A DNA stretch of 64,000 nucleotides from Gammaproteobacteria bacterium (GTDB lineage Bacteria > Pseudomonadota > Gammaproteobacteria > UBA6429 > Thiohalophilaceae): assembly GCA_029880855.1 (NCBI GenBank), contig JAOUNS010000004.1:1-64000 (forward strand). Direction: 5' to 3'. Shown here piece after piece: positions 8,514-18,142 of this stretch. The notes beneath the pieces were generated by a model. The model worked only from the letters and a program-made list of their open reading frames with translations. It was not told where the DNA came from and searched no databases. Positions within the stretch are counted from its first letter, which is position 1. Each line of letters begins with the position of its first letter. The translations under genes and the position numbers were made by a program.

Positions 8514-9056
8514 TTATTGGCCCTCTTCCCTGATTCGCTGCAGTCCCTGTCCGGCAAGGAAACGGACCTCATCAAACTCGTCTTTCAGCAATTTTTGCAG
8601 GATTTCCGGGGTAGTGTTGAGGTTGCGAGCAACCTCCTGGCGAATTTCCGCCTGTTTATCTTCGGCCAGCAAGGCCAGCGCCGACACCGGGACAAACTCA
8701 AATCTGGCCACCACACTGCGTACTGACTGGTCATTGTCACGGGCCAGCAACAAGAAAGTTGCTTCAGCGGTATTCAGGTTGGTGGCTGTGCCAATTCGTA
8801 CCTGGGGGTGTGGATCGCCGGCCAGCTTGTGGAGCAGATCGACGGGTGACTTGCGATTCCGCGCCACAACCAGTCGCACCTGCCAATCAGTATCGCCGGC
8901 CAGTTGCCGCAGGTCTTCAACCGAAGTGGACGGGTGGCTGGCCAAGCGACGGCGTTCATCCATACCGTTATCCGCCAGAACCGGCAAGGCCGTGCTGCAA
9001 AGCAGGAACCAGAGGCACAGCAGTGAGTGTGGCAAATAAAATTTTGCTGAGTTCAA
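8514..9056 (-). CDS. Exported LRV/HEAT-type repeat protein
   Basis: 180 residues with an N-terminal signal peptide ending about residue 28 (ALPVLA-DNG), so it is probably periplasmic. The mature part consists of about five repeats of roughly 24 residues with the pattern LA.D....VR..VA.N...P...L..L, as in leucine-rich-repeat-variant (LRV) solenoids. It probably serves as a binding scaffold; no catalytic residues are seen. Its ATG overlaps the stop of the upstream DUF302 gene by 4 bp (9053-9056), so the two are translationally coupled and may act together. Confidence 0.8.
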   Translation of the reverse strand: MNSAKFYLPHSLLCLWFLLCSTALPVLADNGMDERRRLASHPSTSVEDLRQLAGDTDWQVRLVVARNRKSPVDLLHKLAGDPHPQVRIGTATNLNTAEATFLLLARDNDQSVRSVVARFEFVPVSALALLAEDKQAEIRQEVARNLNTTPEILQKLLKDEFDEVRFLAGQGLQRIREEGQ

Positions 9057-9535
9057 GGCATGATCTCCGCAATGATCTCATCCAGCATGTTTTCAATTTT
9101 TTGCAGCGATTGCTTTGATGCGGCACTGCCGACCAGTTGCGGGCGCCGGTAGGCGATGTAGGTCTTGTTTGGGTCATCAGGCAGGCTGTAGACGGCAACC
9201 ACATAGGGGCAAAAAACGATATTGTGTGGGTCCGCCTCCATCGTGGCGCGTGAGATGGTGGCGTTACAAAACTCAAAGGCCTCGGCATGGGAAAAAACCT
9301 GTTTACTCTTCCCGATATCCTTGCCGGTACGTTCCAGCATGTCGCCGATATGCGCGATGTTATTGATCTTGATTCCCTTGCCGGTAATTGCCAGTTCCAG
9401 ATCATCCCGCACGTTTTCGTATTTACCCTGAACGGTAAAGAGCTTCATATAACTGTCACGCTCTCCGGCAGCCATCGCGCAACCTTGCACCACCAGCAAG
9501 AACAGGATCAGCACCGATTTCAAGTTGTTTTTCAT
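9053..9535 (-). CDS. DUF302 family exported protein
   Basis: 160 residues. The N-terminus is a short hydrophobic signal with a possible lipobox (VVQGC, Cys19), so it may be a lipoprotein. The remainder fits DUF302: a VRDDLELAITGKGIKINNIAHIGDML segment followed by FEFCNATISRATMEADPHNIVFCPYVVAVYSL and YIAYRRPQ. The family's function is unknown. It is the first gene of a two-gene unit with the LRV-repeat protein, with a 4-bp overlap. Confidence 0.85.
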   Translation of the reverse strand: MKNNLKSVLILFLLVVQGCAMAAGERDSYMKLFTVQGKYENVRDDLELAITGKGIKINNIAHIGDMLERTGKDIGKSKQVFSHAEAFEFCNATISRATMEADPHNIVFCPYVVAVYSLPDDPNKTYIAYRRPQLVGSAASKQSLQKIENMLDEIIAEIMP

Positions 9536-9727
9536 CAGTCAACCCCGGATATCTGTTAAAGGAATGGTGAAAACGCTACGCTATTAACAGAATAATTGCA
9601 AGGATTCGTTATGCTGTCCCGGTTGGCGAACAGGCCGAAAAACGACTATCCTTTTCAGGATTATTTACTCAGATATAAGAATAAATCTCCTGCCCGACTG
9701 TTACACAGGAAGCCGGAATAACTCCAA

Positions 9728-10834
9728 ATGAATGATGTAATCGCTCAATTCAAACCACGTATTCTTGCCGTTGATGATTCCAAGGTTATGCGGCGTGCTA
9801 TTGCCAAGATTTTGGGAAACGAGTATGAGGTTATTGAAGCAGAGCATGGCGAGGATGCCTGGACGCTGCTGATGAATGACGAAACCATCCAGGTGGTGTT
9901 TACCGATCTCTCCATGCCTTATCTGGACGGGTACGGTCTGCTGGAACGTATTCGACAGGCCGAGGATGATCGTATTCGCGAAATGCCGGTGATCATCATT
10001 ACCGGCAAGGACGACGATGAAACGGCCCAGCAACAGGCCTTTCATAAAGGGGCAACCGATTTTATCAGCAAACCCTTTGAGTCGGTGCAACTTCAGGCCC
10101 GCGCCAAGGCCCATGTCCAGTTTGAACTCACGGCCAGAAAACTCTCGGAAACCTCGGCACAACTGGAAACCCAGTCAGCCATCGACGGGATTACCAATCT
10201 GGGCGGGCAGCGTTATTTCTGCAAGGTGGCGGATGAAACGCTGGCGTATATCAAGCGACACGGCGGTCACTTTATCCTGCTGCGGATGGATATTGATCAT
10301 TTTGAGTCGCTGTTCATAAAAAACGGCAAGCCGGTTGCCGATTCCATTCTGCGTGAAGTCGGCCAGCATCTGGCAAAACGGGTCCGCCACGAAGACAAGC
10401 TGGCCCGTGTCGGTCTGGCGAAGTTTGCCATGCTCTTTCCGGCCGCCAATCTGGAAGAAACCCAACAACTGGCGGAACGGATCCGCAGGGATATTGAATC
10501 ACTGGAATTCAAACTAAAAAACAACAAATCACTGCGGATCACCGTCAGCATCGGCATCCTGGAACCACAGCTCAACCCGGATTCAGAAATCTCCGCCCTG
10601 ATGGAAGAGGCGGAGGCCTGTCTGTCTGAAGCGGTGACACAGGGCGGCAATCGTGTCAGTACCCGAACAACGGTTACCGATGTTCTGGGTGTCAGCGGCA
10701 TGTATGCCATTGATGTCTCAACCGCAATCCGCCTGATTCACGAGGGACGCGCTGAACTGGTTAAACCCCATACCGCTTCCTTGCTGAAAGAACTGCGCCC
10801 TTTGCTTGAATTTCTCAGTCAGGCGACGGAATAG
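9728..10834 (+). CDS. Response regulator with degenerate GGDEF domain
   Basis: 368 residues. The receiver domain (about 10-125) is intact: acidic pair D16-D17, phosphoacceptor D60 in VFTDLSMP, T92 and K115 in ISKPF. A GGDEF-like domain follows (about 165-320), but the signature that should read RYGGDEF is RVGLAKF, so the catalytic site for c-di-GMP synthesis is lost. A C-terminal extension of about 50 residues has no recognised motif. It is probably a phospho-signalling protein whose GGDEF domain binds or scaffolds. No histidine kinase is adjacent. Its 3' end overlaps the convergent gene by 20 bp. Confidence 0.88.
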   Translation: MNDVIAQFKPRILAVDDSKVMRRAIAKILGNEYEVIEAEHGEDAWTLLMNDETIQVVFTDLSMPYLDGYGLLERIRQAEDDRIREMPVIIITGKDDDETAQQQAFHKGATDFISKPFESVQLQARAKAHVQFELTARKLSETSAQLETQSAIDGITNLGGQRYFCKVADETLAYIKRHGGHFILLRMDIDHFESLFIKNGKPVADSILREVGQHLAKRVRHEDKLARVGLAKFAMLFPAANLEETQQLAERIRRDIESLEFKLKNNKSLRITVSIGILEPQLNPDSEISALMEEAEACLSEAVTQGGNRVSTRTTVTDVLGVSGMYAIDVSTAIRLIHEGRAELVKPHTASLLKELRPLLEFLSQATE

Positions 10835-12200
10835 TCTCATCTGCCGCAGGCGACTTGTTGATCTGACGACTTTCCACCGCAGAAAACGGATCATTGGCGG
10901 GATGATCCACCGAACGCTGTTCCTGTCTTTGCAATACGTCCGACGGCGGTTGACGTTGTTCATTTGGCGTGACGGGTTTCGCGGTTGCCGGTTGCGTCAC
11001 GGGGGCCAATGGATCAGGCACAGATGCCGGCCTTGCCTGCTGCTTTAGCGGGGTTGACGCCGGCTTGGGTCGAACCATGGCTGGCGCAGTATTGGTGCTG
11101 CGATCACCATGGTAAGTGACACGATAGATGGCGCCGGCCTTGTCATCCGAGATCAACAGGCTGCCGTCCGCCATCACTTCAACATCCACCGGTCTGCCCC
11201 AGGCCGATTCCCCCTCCAGCCATCCTTCAATGAAGGGGGTATAGCTGACGGCCTTATTCTTCTCCAACCTGACCAGTGAAAGCCGGTAACCCACCTTGCT
11301 GCTGCGGTTCCAGGAACCATGTTCAGCGATAATGACCTGTTGCCGGTAATACACCGGAAACTGTTTACCGGTATAAAAACGCATGCCCAGGGCCGCCACA
11401 TGTGCGCCCAGTTTTTGTACCGGCGGTACATACTCACGACAACGGTGGCCAAGACCATACTCGGGATCCAGAACATCACCGCCGTGACAATAGGGAAAAC
11501 CGAAATGCATCCCACGCTTCGGAGCACGGTTTAACTCATCCGGCGGGAGATCGTCGCCCATCTGGTCACGACCATTATCGGTAAACCACAGCTCCTTGCT
11601 GACGGGATGCCAGTCAAATCCAACGCTGTTGCGCACCCCTTCTGCAAATATCTCATGTCGGCTGCCATCCAGTTCGAGTCGGGTGATGGCGGCATAGCCG
11701 TACTCGATACACACATTACAAGGCGCCCCTATCGGTACATACAGTTTATTATCCGGGCCGATGCGAATAAATTTCCAGCCATGCATGGCATCCGAAGGAA
11801 AGTCCGTACTGATCACCACCGGTTCGGGCGGCTTGTGCACCAGCCACTCAATTCGGTCATAACGGAGAATACGGTTGATTTCGGCCACATACAGCGAACC
11901 TTTGTGAAACGCTACACCATTGGGACTGTTCAGTCCTTCTGCAATCACAATGACTTCATCCGCCTTGCCATCGTGGTTTCGATCCAGCACGGCATACACC
12001 TTGCCGGCGTTGCGGCTGCCGACAAACAGGGTGCCTGTAGGACTCAGTGTCATGGATCGGGCGTCAGGCACATCACCGCTGTACAGATCTATTTTGAACC
12101 CTGCCGGTAAAGATAATTGCTGCAGAGGAAGCGATCCCGCCATGGCATCGCTGCTGCACAGCCAAACCAGCAAGAATACAGACTTTACGTGTAACCCCAC
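10815..12200 (-). CDS. PQQ-dependent sugar dehydrogenase-like beta-propeller
   Basis: About 461 residues. The GTG at 12200 is chosen because a GGAGG ribosome site stands 5 bases ahead and the product then begins with a clean signal peptide (VKSVFLLVWLCSSDAMA). It is periplasmic. The body matches the glucose/sorbosone dehydrogenase propeller: LPAGFKIDLYSGDVPDARSMTLSPTGTLFVGSR, LNSPNGVAFHKGSLYVAEINRILRYD, GVRNSVGFDWHP.ELWFTDNGRDQMGDD, HGSWNRS. The last 90 or so residues are a Pro/Gln/Ala-rich tail of low complexity, not typical of the enzyme core, and perhaps a wall- or surface-interacting tail. The actual substrate is unknown. Confidence 0.85.
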   Translation of the reverse strand: MGLHVKSVFLLVWLCSSDAMAGSLPLQQLSLPAGFKIDLYSGDVPDARSMTLSPTGTLFVGSRNAGKVYAVLDRNHDGKADEVIVIAEGLNSPNGVAFHKGSLYVAEINRILRYDRIEWLVHKPPEPVVISTDFPSDAMHGWKFIRIGPDNKLYVPIGAPCNVCIEYGYAAITRLELDGSRHEIFAEGVRNSVGFDWHPVSKELWFTDNGRDQMGDDLPPDELNRAPKRGMHFGFPYCHGGDVLDPEYGLGHRCREYVPPVQKLGAHVAALGMRFYTGKQFPVYYRQQVIIAEHGSWNRSSKVGYRLSLVRLEKNKAVSYTPFIEGWLEGESAWGRPVDVEVMADGSLLISDDKAGAIYRVTYHGDRSTNTAPAMVRPKPASTPLKQQARPASVPDPLAPVTQPATAKPVTPNEQRQPPSDVLQRQEQRSVDHPANDPFSAVESRQINKSPAADETIPSPD

Positions 12201-12442
12201 TTTCCCCTCCGGTACATGCTGAAACTTCCGACTCACATTTCCACCAACGTCTTCCCCTTGTTCCTGGTTTGCGAATGTTGTGCACACTGTCGAGGCAAAA
12301 CAACAATGTTTAAAACAGCCGACTTGAGGTCAGCAAGTGAAACATATCGGGTTCATTGACAACACGGCAGGCGGAACGAACTCGAGCCGGGTTTTAAAAG
12401 GGTAGCTTTAATTAAGGGCGGTACAAGGGTGAGACAGTACGC

Positions 12443-12462
12443 TTCCCGGTCGAAACCGGGAA
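12443..12462. terminator. Hairpin after fabB, possible terminator
   Basis: TTCCCGGT (12443-12450) pairs with ACCGGGAA (12455-12462) around CGAA, a stable tetraloop stem 22 bp past the fabB stop codon. No T-run follows on the minus strand, so it could act in RNA stability or with Rho instead of as an intrinsic terminator. Confidence 0.4.
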
Positions 12463-12484
12463 TCAGTTCACATTTTGTAAGGAA

Positions 12485-13702
12485 TTAAAGCCGTTTGAAA
12501 GTCAGGCAGGCGTTGGTGCCGCCAAAACCGAAGCTGTTGGACATCACGCAGTTGAGTGTGACGTTGTTCTGCACTTCACGCACGATGGGGAAACCTTCAG
12601 CGGCCGGATCGAGATCGACAATGTTGGCAGACGCCGCAATAAACCCGGCTTCCATCATCAACAGAGAATAAATGGCTTCATTCACGCCTGCCGCACCGAG
12701 GGCATGCCCGGTCAGTGATTTGGTTGAGGCCAGGGGCGGAATCTCGTTGCCAAATACGGTTTTAATCGCTTCCAGCTCCTGCATGTCACCAACCGGTGTA
12801 CTGGTACCATGAGTGTTGATGTAATCCACTTTGGCATCAGTAGTCGCCATGGCCATCTGCATACAACGCACAGCGCCCTCACCCGATGGGGCCACCATAT
12901 CGTAGCCGTCGGATGTTGCACCATATCCCACCAGTTCGGCGTAGATCTTTGCGCCACGCGCCCTGGCATGTTCCAGTTCTTCCAGTACCAATACACCGCC
13001 GCCACCGGAGATCACAAAACCATCCCGATTGACATCGAAGGCGCGTGAGGCAGTGGTCGGCGCTTCATTATATTTGGAAGACATGGCGCCCATACCATCA
13101 AACAGGACTGATAATGTCCAGTGCAGCTCTTCACCGCCACCGGCAAACACGATGTCCTGTTTACCCATCTGGATCAACTCGGCGCCATTACCCACACAAT
13201 GTGCACTGGTGGAACAGGCCGAGGTAATGGAATAGTTAACTCCCTTGATTTTAAACGGCGTGGCCAGACAGGCCGAGTTGGTGCTGGACATACCGCGGGT
13301 CACCATATAGGGACCAACCCGTTTTACACCCTTGCTGCGCAGGATATCAGCGGCATCAACAATATTCTTTGTGGAGGGTCCACCGGACCCCATCACCAGA
13401 CCGGTTCTGAAATTGGAGATATCCTTCTCTTCCAGTCCGGAATCATCGATGGCCTGTTGCATGGCGATATAGTTATAAGCCGCGCCATCGCCCATAAAGC
13501 GTTTCAGTTTGCGATCAATGGCACTGTCGAGATCGATTTTAAGTGAACCGTGTATTCTGGAGCGAAAACCGAGATCGGCATACTCCTGGCAAAATTCGAT
13601 ACCTGAACGTCCCTGCTGCAGTGAGGCCGTCACCTCTTCTTTGTTATTACCGATACTGGAGACGATCCCGATACCTGTGACCACAACCCGTCGTAATGAC
13701 AT
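12485..13702 (-). CDS. fabB: 3-oxoacyl-ACP synthase I FabB
   Basis: 405 residues, the expected length. FabB condenses malonyl-ACP with acyl-ACP and is needed to elongate unsaturated chains. The catalytic triad sits exactly where it does in E. coli FabB: C163 ([11 protein letters not shown]), H298 ([12 protein letters not shown]) and H333 ([11 protein letters not shown]). It is downstream of fabA with a 21-bp gap, so fabA and fabB form an operon, the standard gammaproteobacterial arrangement for unsaturated fatty acid synthesis. Confidence 0.97.
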   Translation of the reverse strand: MSLRRVVVTGIGIVSSIGNNKEEVTASLQQGRSGIEFCQEYADLGFRSRIHGSLKIDLDSAIDRKLKRFMGDGAAYNYIAMQQAIDDSGLEEKDISNFRTGLVMGSGGPSTKNIVDAADILRSKGVKRVGPYMVTRGMSSTNSACLATPFKIKGVNYSITSACSTSAHCVGNGAELIQMGKQDIVFAGGGEELHWTLSVLFDGMGAMSSKYNEAPTTASRAFDVNRDGFVISGGGGVLVLEELEHARARGAKIYAELVGYGATSDGYDMVAPSGEGAVRCMQMAMATTDAKVDYINTHGTSTPVGDMQELEAIKTVFGNEIPPLASTKSLTGHALGAAGVNEAIYSLLMMEAGFIAASANIVDLDPAAEGFPIVREVQNNVTLNCVMSNSFGFGGTNACLTFKRL

Positions 13703-13723
13703 CTTGCAAGAACCCCTTTGTTA

Positions 13724-14269
13724 TTAGAATCCGTCAGTTGAAGTGAACAAGCCGACGCGCAGGTCTTGCGCTGTATAGATTTCACGTCCATCCACCAACA
13801 TCCGCGCATCACCAATACCCATAAACAGCTTGCGCATGATTACCCGCTTCAGGTCGATCTCATATCTGACCAGTTTGTTCGTGGGCAGGACCTGACCAGT
13901 GAACTTCACTTCGCCTGCACCCAGAGCGCGACCATGGCCGGGACCACCCATCCAGCCAAGAAAATATCCAATCAATTGCCACATGGCATCCAGACCAAGA
14001 CAGCCCGGCATGACGGGGTCACCTTCAAAGTGACAGGCAAAAAACCACAAGTCCGGATTGATATCCAGTTCAGCGATAACCTGCCCCTTGTCATATCTGC
14101 CGCCGGTGTCAGTGATCGTTACAATACGATCAAACATTAACATGGGAGGCAGGGGAAGCTGGGCGTTATTGGGACCAAACAGTCTGCCGTGTCCACATTC
14201 GAGCAGCTCTTCGCGGGTATAGCTGTTTTGTTGTTTAAATGTTTGCATGGGGTTTACGCTACTCATCAA
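13724..14269 (-). CDS. fabA: 3-hydroxydecanoyl-ACP dehydratase/isomerase FabA
   Basis: 181 residues. FabA dehydrates 3-hydroxydecanoyl-ACP and isomerises trans-2 to cis-3-decenoyl-ACP, introducing the double bond of unsaturated fatty acids. The hot-dog active site is visible: H80 in [16 protein letters not shown] and D94 in LGLDAMWQL. The protein starts a few residues longer than the E. coli enzyme; the Met at residue 8 (MQTFKQ) is an alternative. It is first of the fabA-fabB operon. I see no FadR- or FabR-like operator in the 226 bp upstream. Confidence 0.97.
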   Translation of the reverse strand: MMSSVNPMQTFKQQNSYTREELLECGHGRLFGPNNAQLPLPPMLMFDRIVTITDTGGRYDKGQVIAELDINPDLWFFACHFEGDPVMPGCLGLDAMWQLIGYFLGWMGGPGHGRALGAGEVKFTGQVLPTNKLVRYEIDLKRVIMRKLFMGIGDARMLVDGREIYTAQDLRVGLFTSTDGF

Positions 14270-14495
14270 CGGCTCTCAATCCAGATTATTTTTCAAGTTG
14301 TATATTCACGATGTCACCGATGTTATCGGATACACCTGCGAAAGAATATCAGGTGGAAAACAGCAACTTGTTATTATTGAATATGCTTATATTCCTGAAT
14401 CCAACCCTATTGTACCTTTCCGACTAGGTGAAAAGAAAGTCGAAAAACCCTGTATAACCGCTAGTCTTTGCTTATAACCTTGGAAAATCTGCCGG

Positions 14496-15290
14496 TTATT
14501 CCGCCCGAAAGTCCGGTTTGTCCCGATGAAAGCCTCTTTTTGATGCAGCAATAAACTCAACTAATTGCTCTACATGTATATTTTCTATTGCACCTGTTTT
14601 TGACAGGCGAGCTTCGAGGGAAAGGCGATTATCAAACAGGATACGGTAAGCTTCTTTCAATGCGCGGATGTCCTCCAGTTTAAATCCGGCTCGCTTCAAG
14701 CCCACCATATTCAGTCCCCTTACACTGGCAGGCACACCGTCTGTCATGAAAAAGGGCAAGGCATCACGGGTGATTTTGCTGTTACCGCCGATCATGGCGA
14801 AAGAACCGATACGCGAGAACTGGTGCACCATCACACCACCAGAGATAAATGCACGGTCATGGATATGTACATGGCCGCCAATGCCGGTACTTGGTGCGAT
14901 AATGACGTTATTACCTATCTGGCAATCATGACCGATATGTACCTGGGTCATAAAATAGTTATCGTCACCCAGGCGGGTTGCGCCATTCTCTTTCGTGGCC
15001 CGGTTAATCGTCACGTTTTCACGCAGTACGTTACCGGAACCGATTACCACATCGGTATCTCGTTCTTTAAAACCAAGATCCTGGGGCAAGCCACCCAGCA
15101 CGGCATGTTCGGCAATGGTATTGTTATCCGCGATACGGGTGCGGCGTTTGATAACGGCATGTGCGCCGAAGGTATTGCCGTTACCGATGACGGTATCGGC
15201 TTCGATGACGACGTATGGTCCAATTCGATTATCTGTACCCAATTGCGCCTGATCTGCGATCACGGCCGTGGGATGAATATCATTTGCCAA
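14496..15290 (-). CDS. lpxA: Acyl-ACP--UDP-N-acetylglucosamine O-acyltransferase LpxA
   Basis: 264 residues. It catalyses the first step of lipid A synthesis in the cytoplasm. The N-terminal two thirds are a left-handed beta-helix of hexapeptide repeats (IHPTAVI.., IGPYVVI.., VIGSGNVL..); H121 in VHIGHDCQIGNN matches the catalytic His125 of E. coli. The C-terminal LKRAGFKLEDIRALKEAYRILF is family-typical. It lies outside the usual lpxD-fabZ-lpxA-lpxB cluster; none of those genes is in the window, so this may be a second, divergent copy or a relocated one. A short pentapeptide-repeat gene lies upstream. Confidence 0.9.
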   Translation of the reverse strand: MANDIHPTAVIADQAQLGTDNRIGPYVVIEADTVIGNGNTFGAHAVIKRRTRIADNNTIAEHAVLGGLPQDLGFKERDTDVVIGSGNVLRENVTINRATKENGATRLGDDNYFMTQVHIGHDCQIGNNVIIAPSTGIGGHVHIHDRAFISGGVMVHQFSRIGSFAMIGGNSKITRDALPFFMTDGVPASVRGLNMVGLKRAGFKLEDIRALKEAYRILFDNRLSLEARLSKTGAIENIHVEQLVEFIAASKRGFHRDKPDFRAE

Positions 15291-15328
15291 GGCAAGGCTT
15301 CCCCTGAAAAAAATGAAACTGTTTTTTA

Positions 15329-15676
15329 TTACTTGTTTGAATAGCGCATACGTGTGCCGTGCATCAAGGAGAGGTTAATCTCTTCCGGCGCAAGCGCGGC
15401 AGGAAAATATACGCCTGATATCCTGGCACCGTTGATACTGGCGCCGGCCAGATTGGCCTTGCGTAAATCCACACCGCGCAGGTCGGCCTGGTGAAAATAA
15501 CTGTTACTGAAATCGATACCGTCGGCAGCCAGACCGCGCAAATCAATATTCCGAAAATCACAACCGGTCAGATCGCATTGCTCCCCCGCCGCCTTGCGTT
15601 TGTTGAACTCATCGATTTTCCCGTCACGCAATAATTGATAAAGGGGATCTTGTTTAATCTGTGGCTTTTCACTCAT
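15329..15676 (-). CDS. Small pentapeptide-repeat protein
   Basis: 115 residues from the ATG at 15676, which has a GGAG ribosome site six bases upstream; an ATG 18 bases further upstream is less well placed. Residues 40-95 are pentapeptide repeats of the A(D/N)LXX type (CDFRN IDLRG LAADG IDFSN ... ADLRG VDLRK ANLAG ASING), forming a small right-handed beta-helix. The N-terminus KPQIKQDPLYQLLRDGKIDEFNKRKAAGE is a helical cap. There is no signal peptide, so it is cytoplasmic. The role is unknown. It may be co-transcribed with lpxA downstream (38-bp gap). Confidence 0.88.
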   Translation of the reverse strand: MSEKPQIKQDPLYQLLRDGKIDEFNKRKAAGEQCDLTGCDFRNIDLRGLAADGIDFSNSYFHQADLRGVDLRKANLAGASINGARISGVYFPAALAPEEINLSLMHGTRMRYSNK

Positions 15677-15723
15677 GGTCGTCTCCAGAGACATCCGCTT
15701 AACTGTTTATATCAGTAAATAGG

Positions 15724-16809
15724 CTATTTGCAACTCTTTCCTGCTTCTTGTTCATACTTTTTCAATAATATACCTTGCTCGCCACAACAGGAGGCCGCGC
15801 ATTGCTTAACACTGTGGATGGTTTCAGCACCGCCTTGCAGATACTCGGCAACCGGCATATTTTCTGTGGCGCAGTCACACCCCTTGTCATCATAGACATA
15901 GACATTTTTCAAACCGGCCGCCTGTGCAGCTTTACTGGTGCGCCACAACACCTCACTGGGGGTGGGCGGTAAATGGGCCAGCTTGTAGGAAGGAAAGAAT
16001 TTGGTGATGTGCCAGGGGCTGTCCGTCCCCAGATTTTCGCGGATCCAAATGGCAATGGCCTGCAGCATGGCCGGATCATCATTGCGCTTTGGGATAATAT
16101 TTGTGCGCGTTTCCACATGGATACCCAGCGCATGGGCTTTGCGAATGGAGGACAAGACCAGGTCAACCGTGGCTGTTTTGCATATATCTTTGTAAAACGA
16201 CTCATCCAGACTTTTGATGTCCGAACAGAGGACATCCACATGGGGGGCCATCAGTTCCAATGCCTCGTCAGTCACAAAACTGTTGGAGACATAGACGATA
16301 AACAGCCCTTTTGCCTTCGCGAGAGGCGCTACATCCAGGATATACTCCAGCCAGACCGCCGGTTCAGAGTAGGTAAAGGCAATACCCTGCACTTTATGGC
16401 GTAAAGCAGCGTCCACCAGTTCTTCCGGTGACACATAGGCGGCTGTTGACTGACCTCTGGCCAAATCATCCAGTGCCGTTACCCCCCAGGAAATCTCCAG
16501 ATTGTGGCAACCGCCGCAACGGAAGTTACAACCATAACTGCCCACCGACATGATCCTGCTGCCCGGCCGATAGTGTCGCACCGGTTTCTCTTCTATGGGA
16601 CCGATATCTATTGCTGACAGGATACCATAAGAAAGATTGTATAGTGTGCCGTGGCGATTTACGTGCGCCTGGCAAAATCCCCGTTGACCATGTTTCATGC
16701 GACACCGCCACAGGCACAAATGGCAACGGGTGGTGCCGTCATCCAGTTTCTCCTGCAGGCAGGTGGGTTGCAATTGATATGCGGCGGGTGCTTTGTGTAC
16801 TTCAGTCAT
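15724..16809 (-). CDS. amrS: AmmeMemoRadiSam-type radical SAM enzyme
   Basis: 361 residues. The radical SAM cluster motif C94-xxx-C98-xx-C101 (GCNFRCGGCHN) is intact, and an N-terminal set C29, C32, C36, C46 (CHLCLWRC...GFC) is typical of the AmrS group. GITFTYSEP-like (GIAFTYSEP) and the DIKSLDESFY block also fit. The family is usually linked to AMMECR1 and Memo proteins, neither of which is in the window. The C-terminus is unusual: it carries CDC followed by CAASCC and a final Cys, where relatives usually have one CPxCG-type knuckle. It follows the ATP-grasp gene by 17 bp, so the two are probably co-transcribed. Confidence 0.88.
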   Translation of the reverse strand: MTEVHKAPAAYQLQPTCLQEKLDDGTTRCHLCLWRCRMKHGQRGFCQAHVNRHGTLYNLSYGILSAIDIGPIEEKPVRHYRPGSRIMSVGSYGCNFRCGGCHNLEISWGVTALDDLARGQSTAAYVSPEELVDAALRHKVQGIAFTYSEPAVWLEYILDVAPLAKAKGLFIVYVSNSFVTDEALELMAPHVDVLCSDIKSLDESFYKDICKTATVDLVLSSIRKAHALGIHVETRTNIIPKRNDDPAMLQAIAIWIRENLGTDSPWHITKFFPSYKLAHLPPTPSEVLWRTSKAAQAAGLKNVYVYDDKGCDCATENMPVAEYLQGGAETIHSVKQCAASCCGEQGILLKKYEQEAGKSCK

Positions 16810-16826
16810 TACGATACCTTCGGATT

Positions 16827-18116
16827 TTAAACCAGCACTTTCCAGAGAGGTCCAATCACAATATTCAAACAGGCATGTGCTTTACGCAAAGCCCGTTCCA
16901 CTTCTTCGCTGCTTTCGCCACGGGCAAAAATAAACCCGAGGTAACTGCCCCCTTCCGGCAGCGGGATCAATTCATACCCATCCCGGATCTGAATGTTCAC
17001 CTCTTCAACCCCGGGAATCTGCTGGGCCGCCAGCAGGCCTTCAACCCGCTTCAGGACCCCTGCACCGGGGATAGGGATCATCAAGACACCGGCTGCACCG
17101 TCCTGTTGATTTACTGTGACGCGCCGTCCCTGGGCATGGGCCAGCACAACCTCTTCCAGTTGTCGTCCGGTACCATAGGTCAACAACCGGCCGCACAAGC
17201 CACCGATGGTGCGCGCCGCCACTTCCAGTATCCAGACACCGTCCGCATTAATCCGGCATTCGGCGTGCACCGGACCTTCACGCAGACCATAGGCATGACA
17301 GGCCGCCTGAACCTCGTCCCGGATCGCCAGTTGGATATCAACTGACAGTCGTGACGGTGTGATGTAATAGGTCTCTTCGAAAAAAGGACCGTCCATGGGA
17401 TCGGGTTTATCGAACAGGGCCAGGATATCCAGTTCACCGTCATACAACATCCCCTCCACCGCCACTTCCTGACCGGAAATGAATTGTTCCAATAACAGGG
17501 TCTGTCCTGCATCCGCCGGTAATTGAGATTCTGCCGCGAGGATGGCCTTGATGCGTTCCACGGCGGCCGATAACTGTTGCGTGTCATTCACCCGAATTAC
17601 GCCGCGACTGGCTGACAGCGCAACCGGCTTTACCACGCAGGGGAAGACAACGCCGTCAAGCTGTTCCGGCAGAGAACGCCGGATGTCCAACACCCTGAAA
17701 TCAGGGATACGCACCTTGCTCTGAGACAAGCAACGGCGTGCCATGTCTTTGCGTGCCGCGATCTGTACCGCCTGTGGCGGATTATGGGGTAACCCGAGTT
17801 GTTCAGCCGCACGGGCCGCCAGTACCGTGGCACTGTCATCGGTACCGATAATGCCGCTGAAGGGTCGCTCCTGTGCGGCGGTCACGATCGTCTGCAAGGC
17901 CTGATCTTCATCACTGAAGTTGATCTGCAGGCCCCGTGCATACTCACTGACGATGGAATGCTTTCCCTGTGAGGCGATCAGGACTTCCGCTCCCTGTTGC
18001 CGTGCGGCCTGTATAAACGGGCCGGTGCGGTAACTGCCATGTGGGGCGATGATCAGGACACGTGATAAGGCACGTGGACCACGATCGTGATCCACCTGCA
18101 AGGATGAGAAAGGCAT
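16827..18116 (-). CDS. ATP-grasp domain ligase-like protein
   Basis: About 429 residues from the ATG at 18116; an upstream in-frame ATG at 18176 would overlap erpA and gives an unlikely Arg/Trp-rich start. It reads as an N-terminal Rossmann-like pre-ATP-grasp domain (VLIIAPHGSYRTGPFIQAARQQGAEVLIAS), then ATP-grasp elements: FPCVVKPVALSASRGVIRV (ATP-binding Lys and flexible loop), LLEQFISGQEVAVEG, and HAECRINADGVWILEVAARTIGG (metal-binding Glu/Asn). This resembles carboxylate-amine ligases such as L-amino acid ligases. The substrate is unknown. It lies between amrS and the ErpA-like gene on the same strand. Confidence 0.85.
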   Translation of the reverse strand: MPFSSLQVDHDRGPRALSRVLIIAPHGSYRTGPFIQAARQQGAEVLIASQGKHSIVSEYARGLQINFSDEDQALQTIVTAAQERPFSGIIGTDDSATVLAARAAEQLGLPHNPPQAVQIAARKDMARRCLSQSKVRIPDFRVLDIRRSLPEQLDGVVFPCVVKPVALSASRGVIRVNDTQQLSAAVERIKAILAAESQLPADAGQTLLLEQFISGQEVAVEGMLYDGELDILALFDKPDPMDGPFFEETYYITPSRLSVDIQLAIRDEVQAACHAYGLREGPVHAECRINADGVWILEVAARTIGGLCGRLLTYGTGRQLEEVVLAHAQGRRVTVNQQDGAAGVLMIPIPGAGVLKRVEGLLAAQQIPGVEEVNIQIRDGYELIPLPEGGSYLGFIFARGESSEEVERALRKAHACLNIVIGPLWKVLV

Positions 18117-18142
18117 GGTTCGATTCTTAAGGGAAAGCGGCC

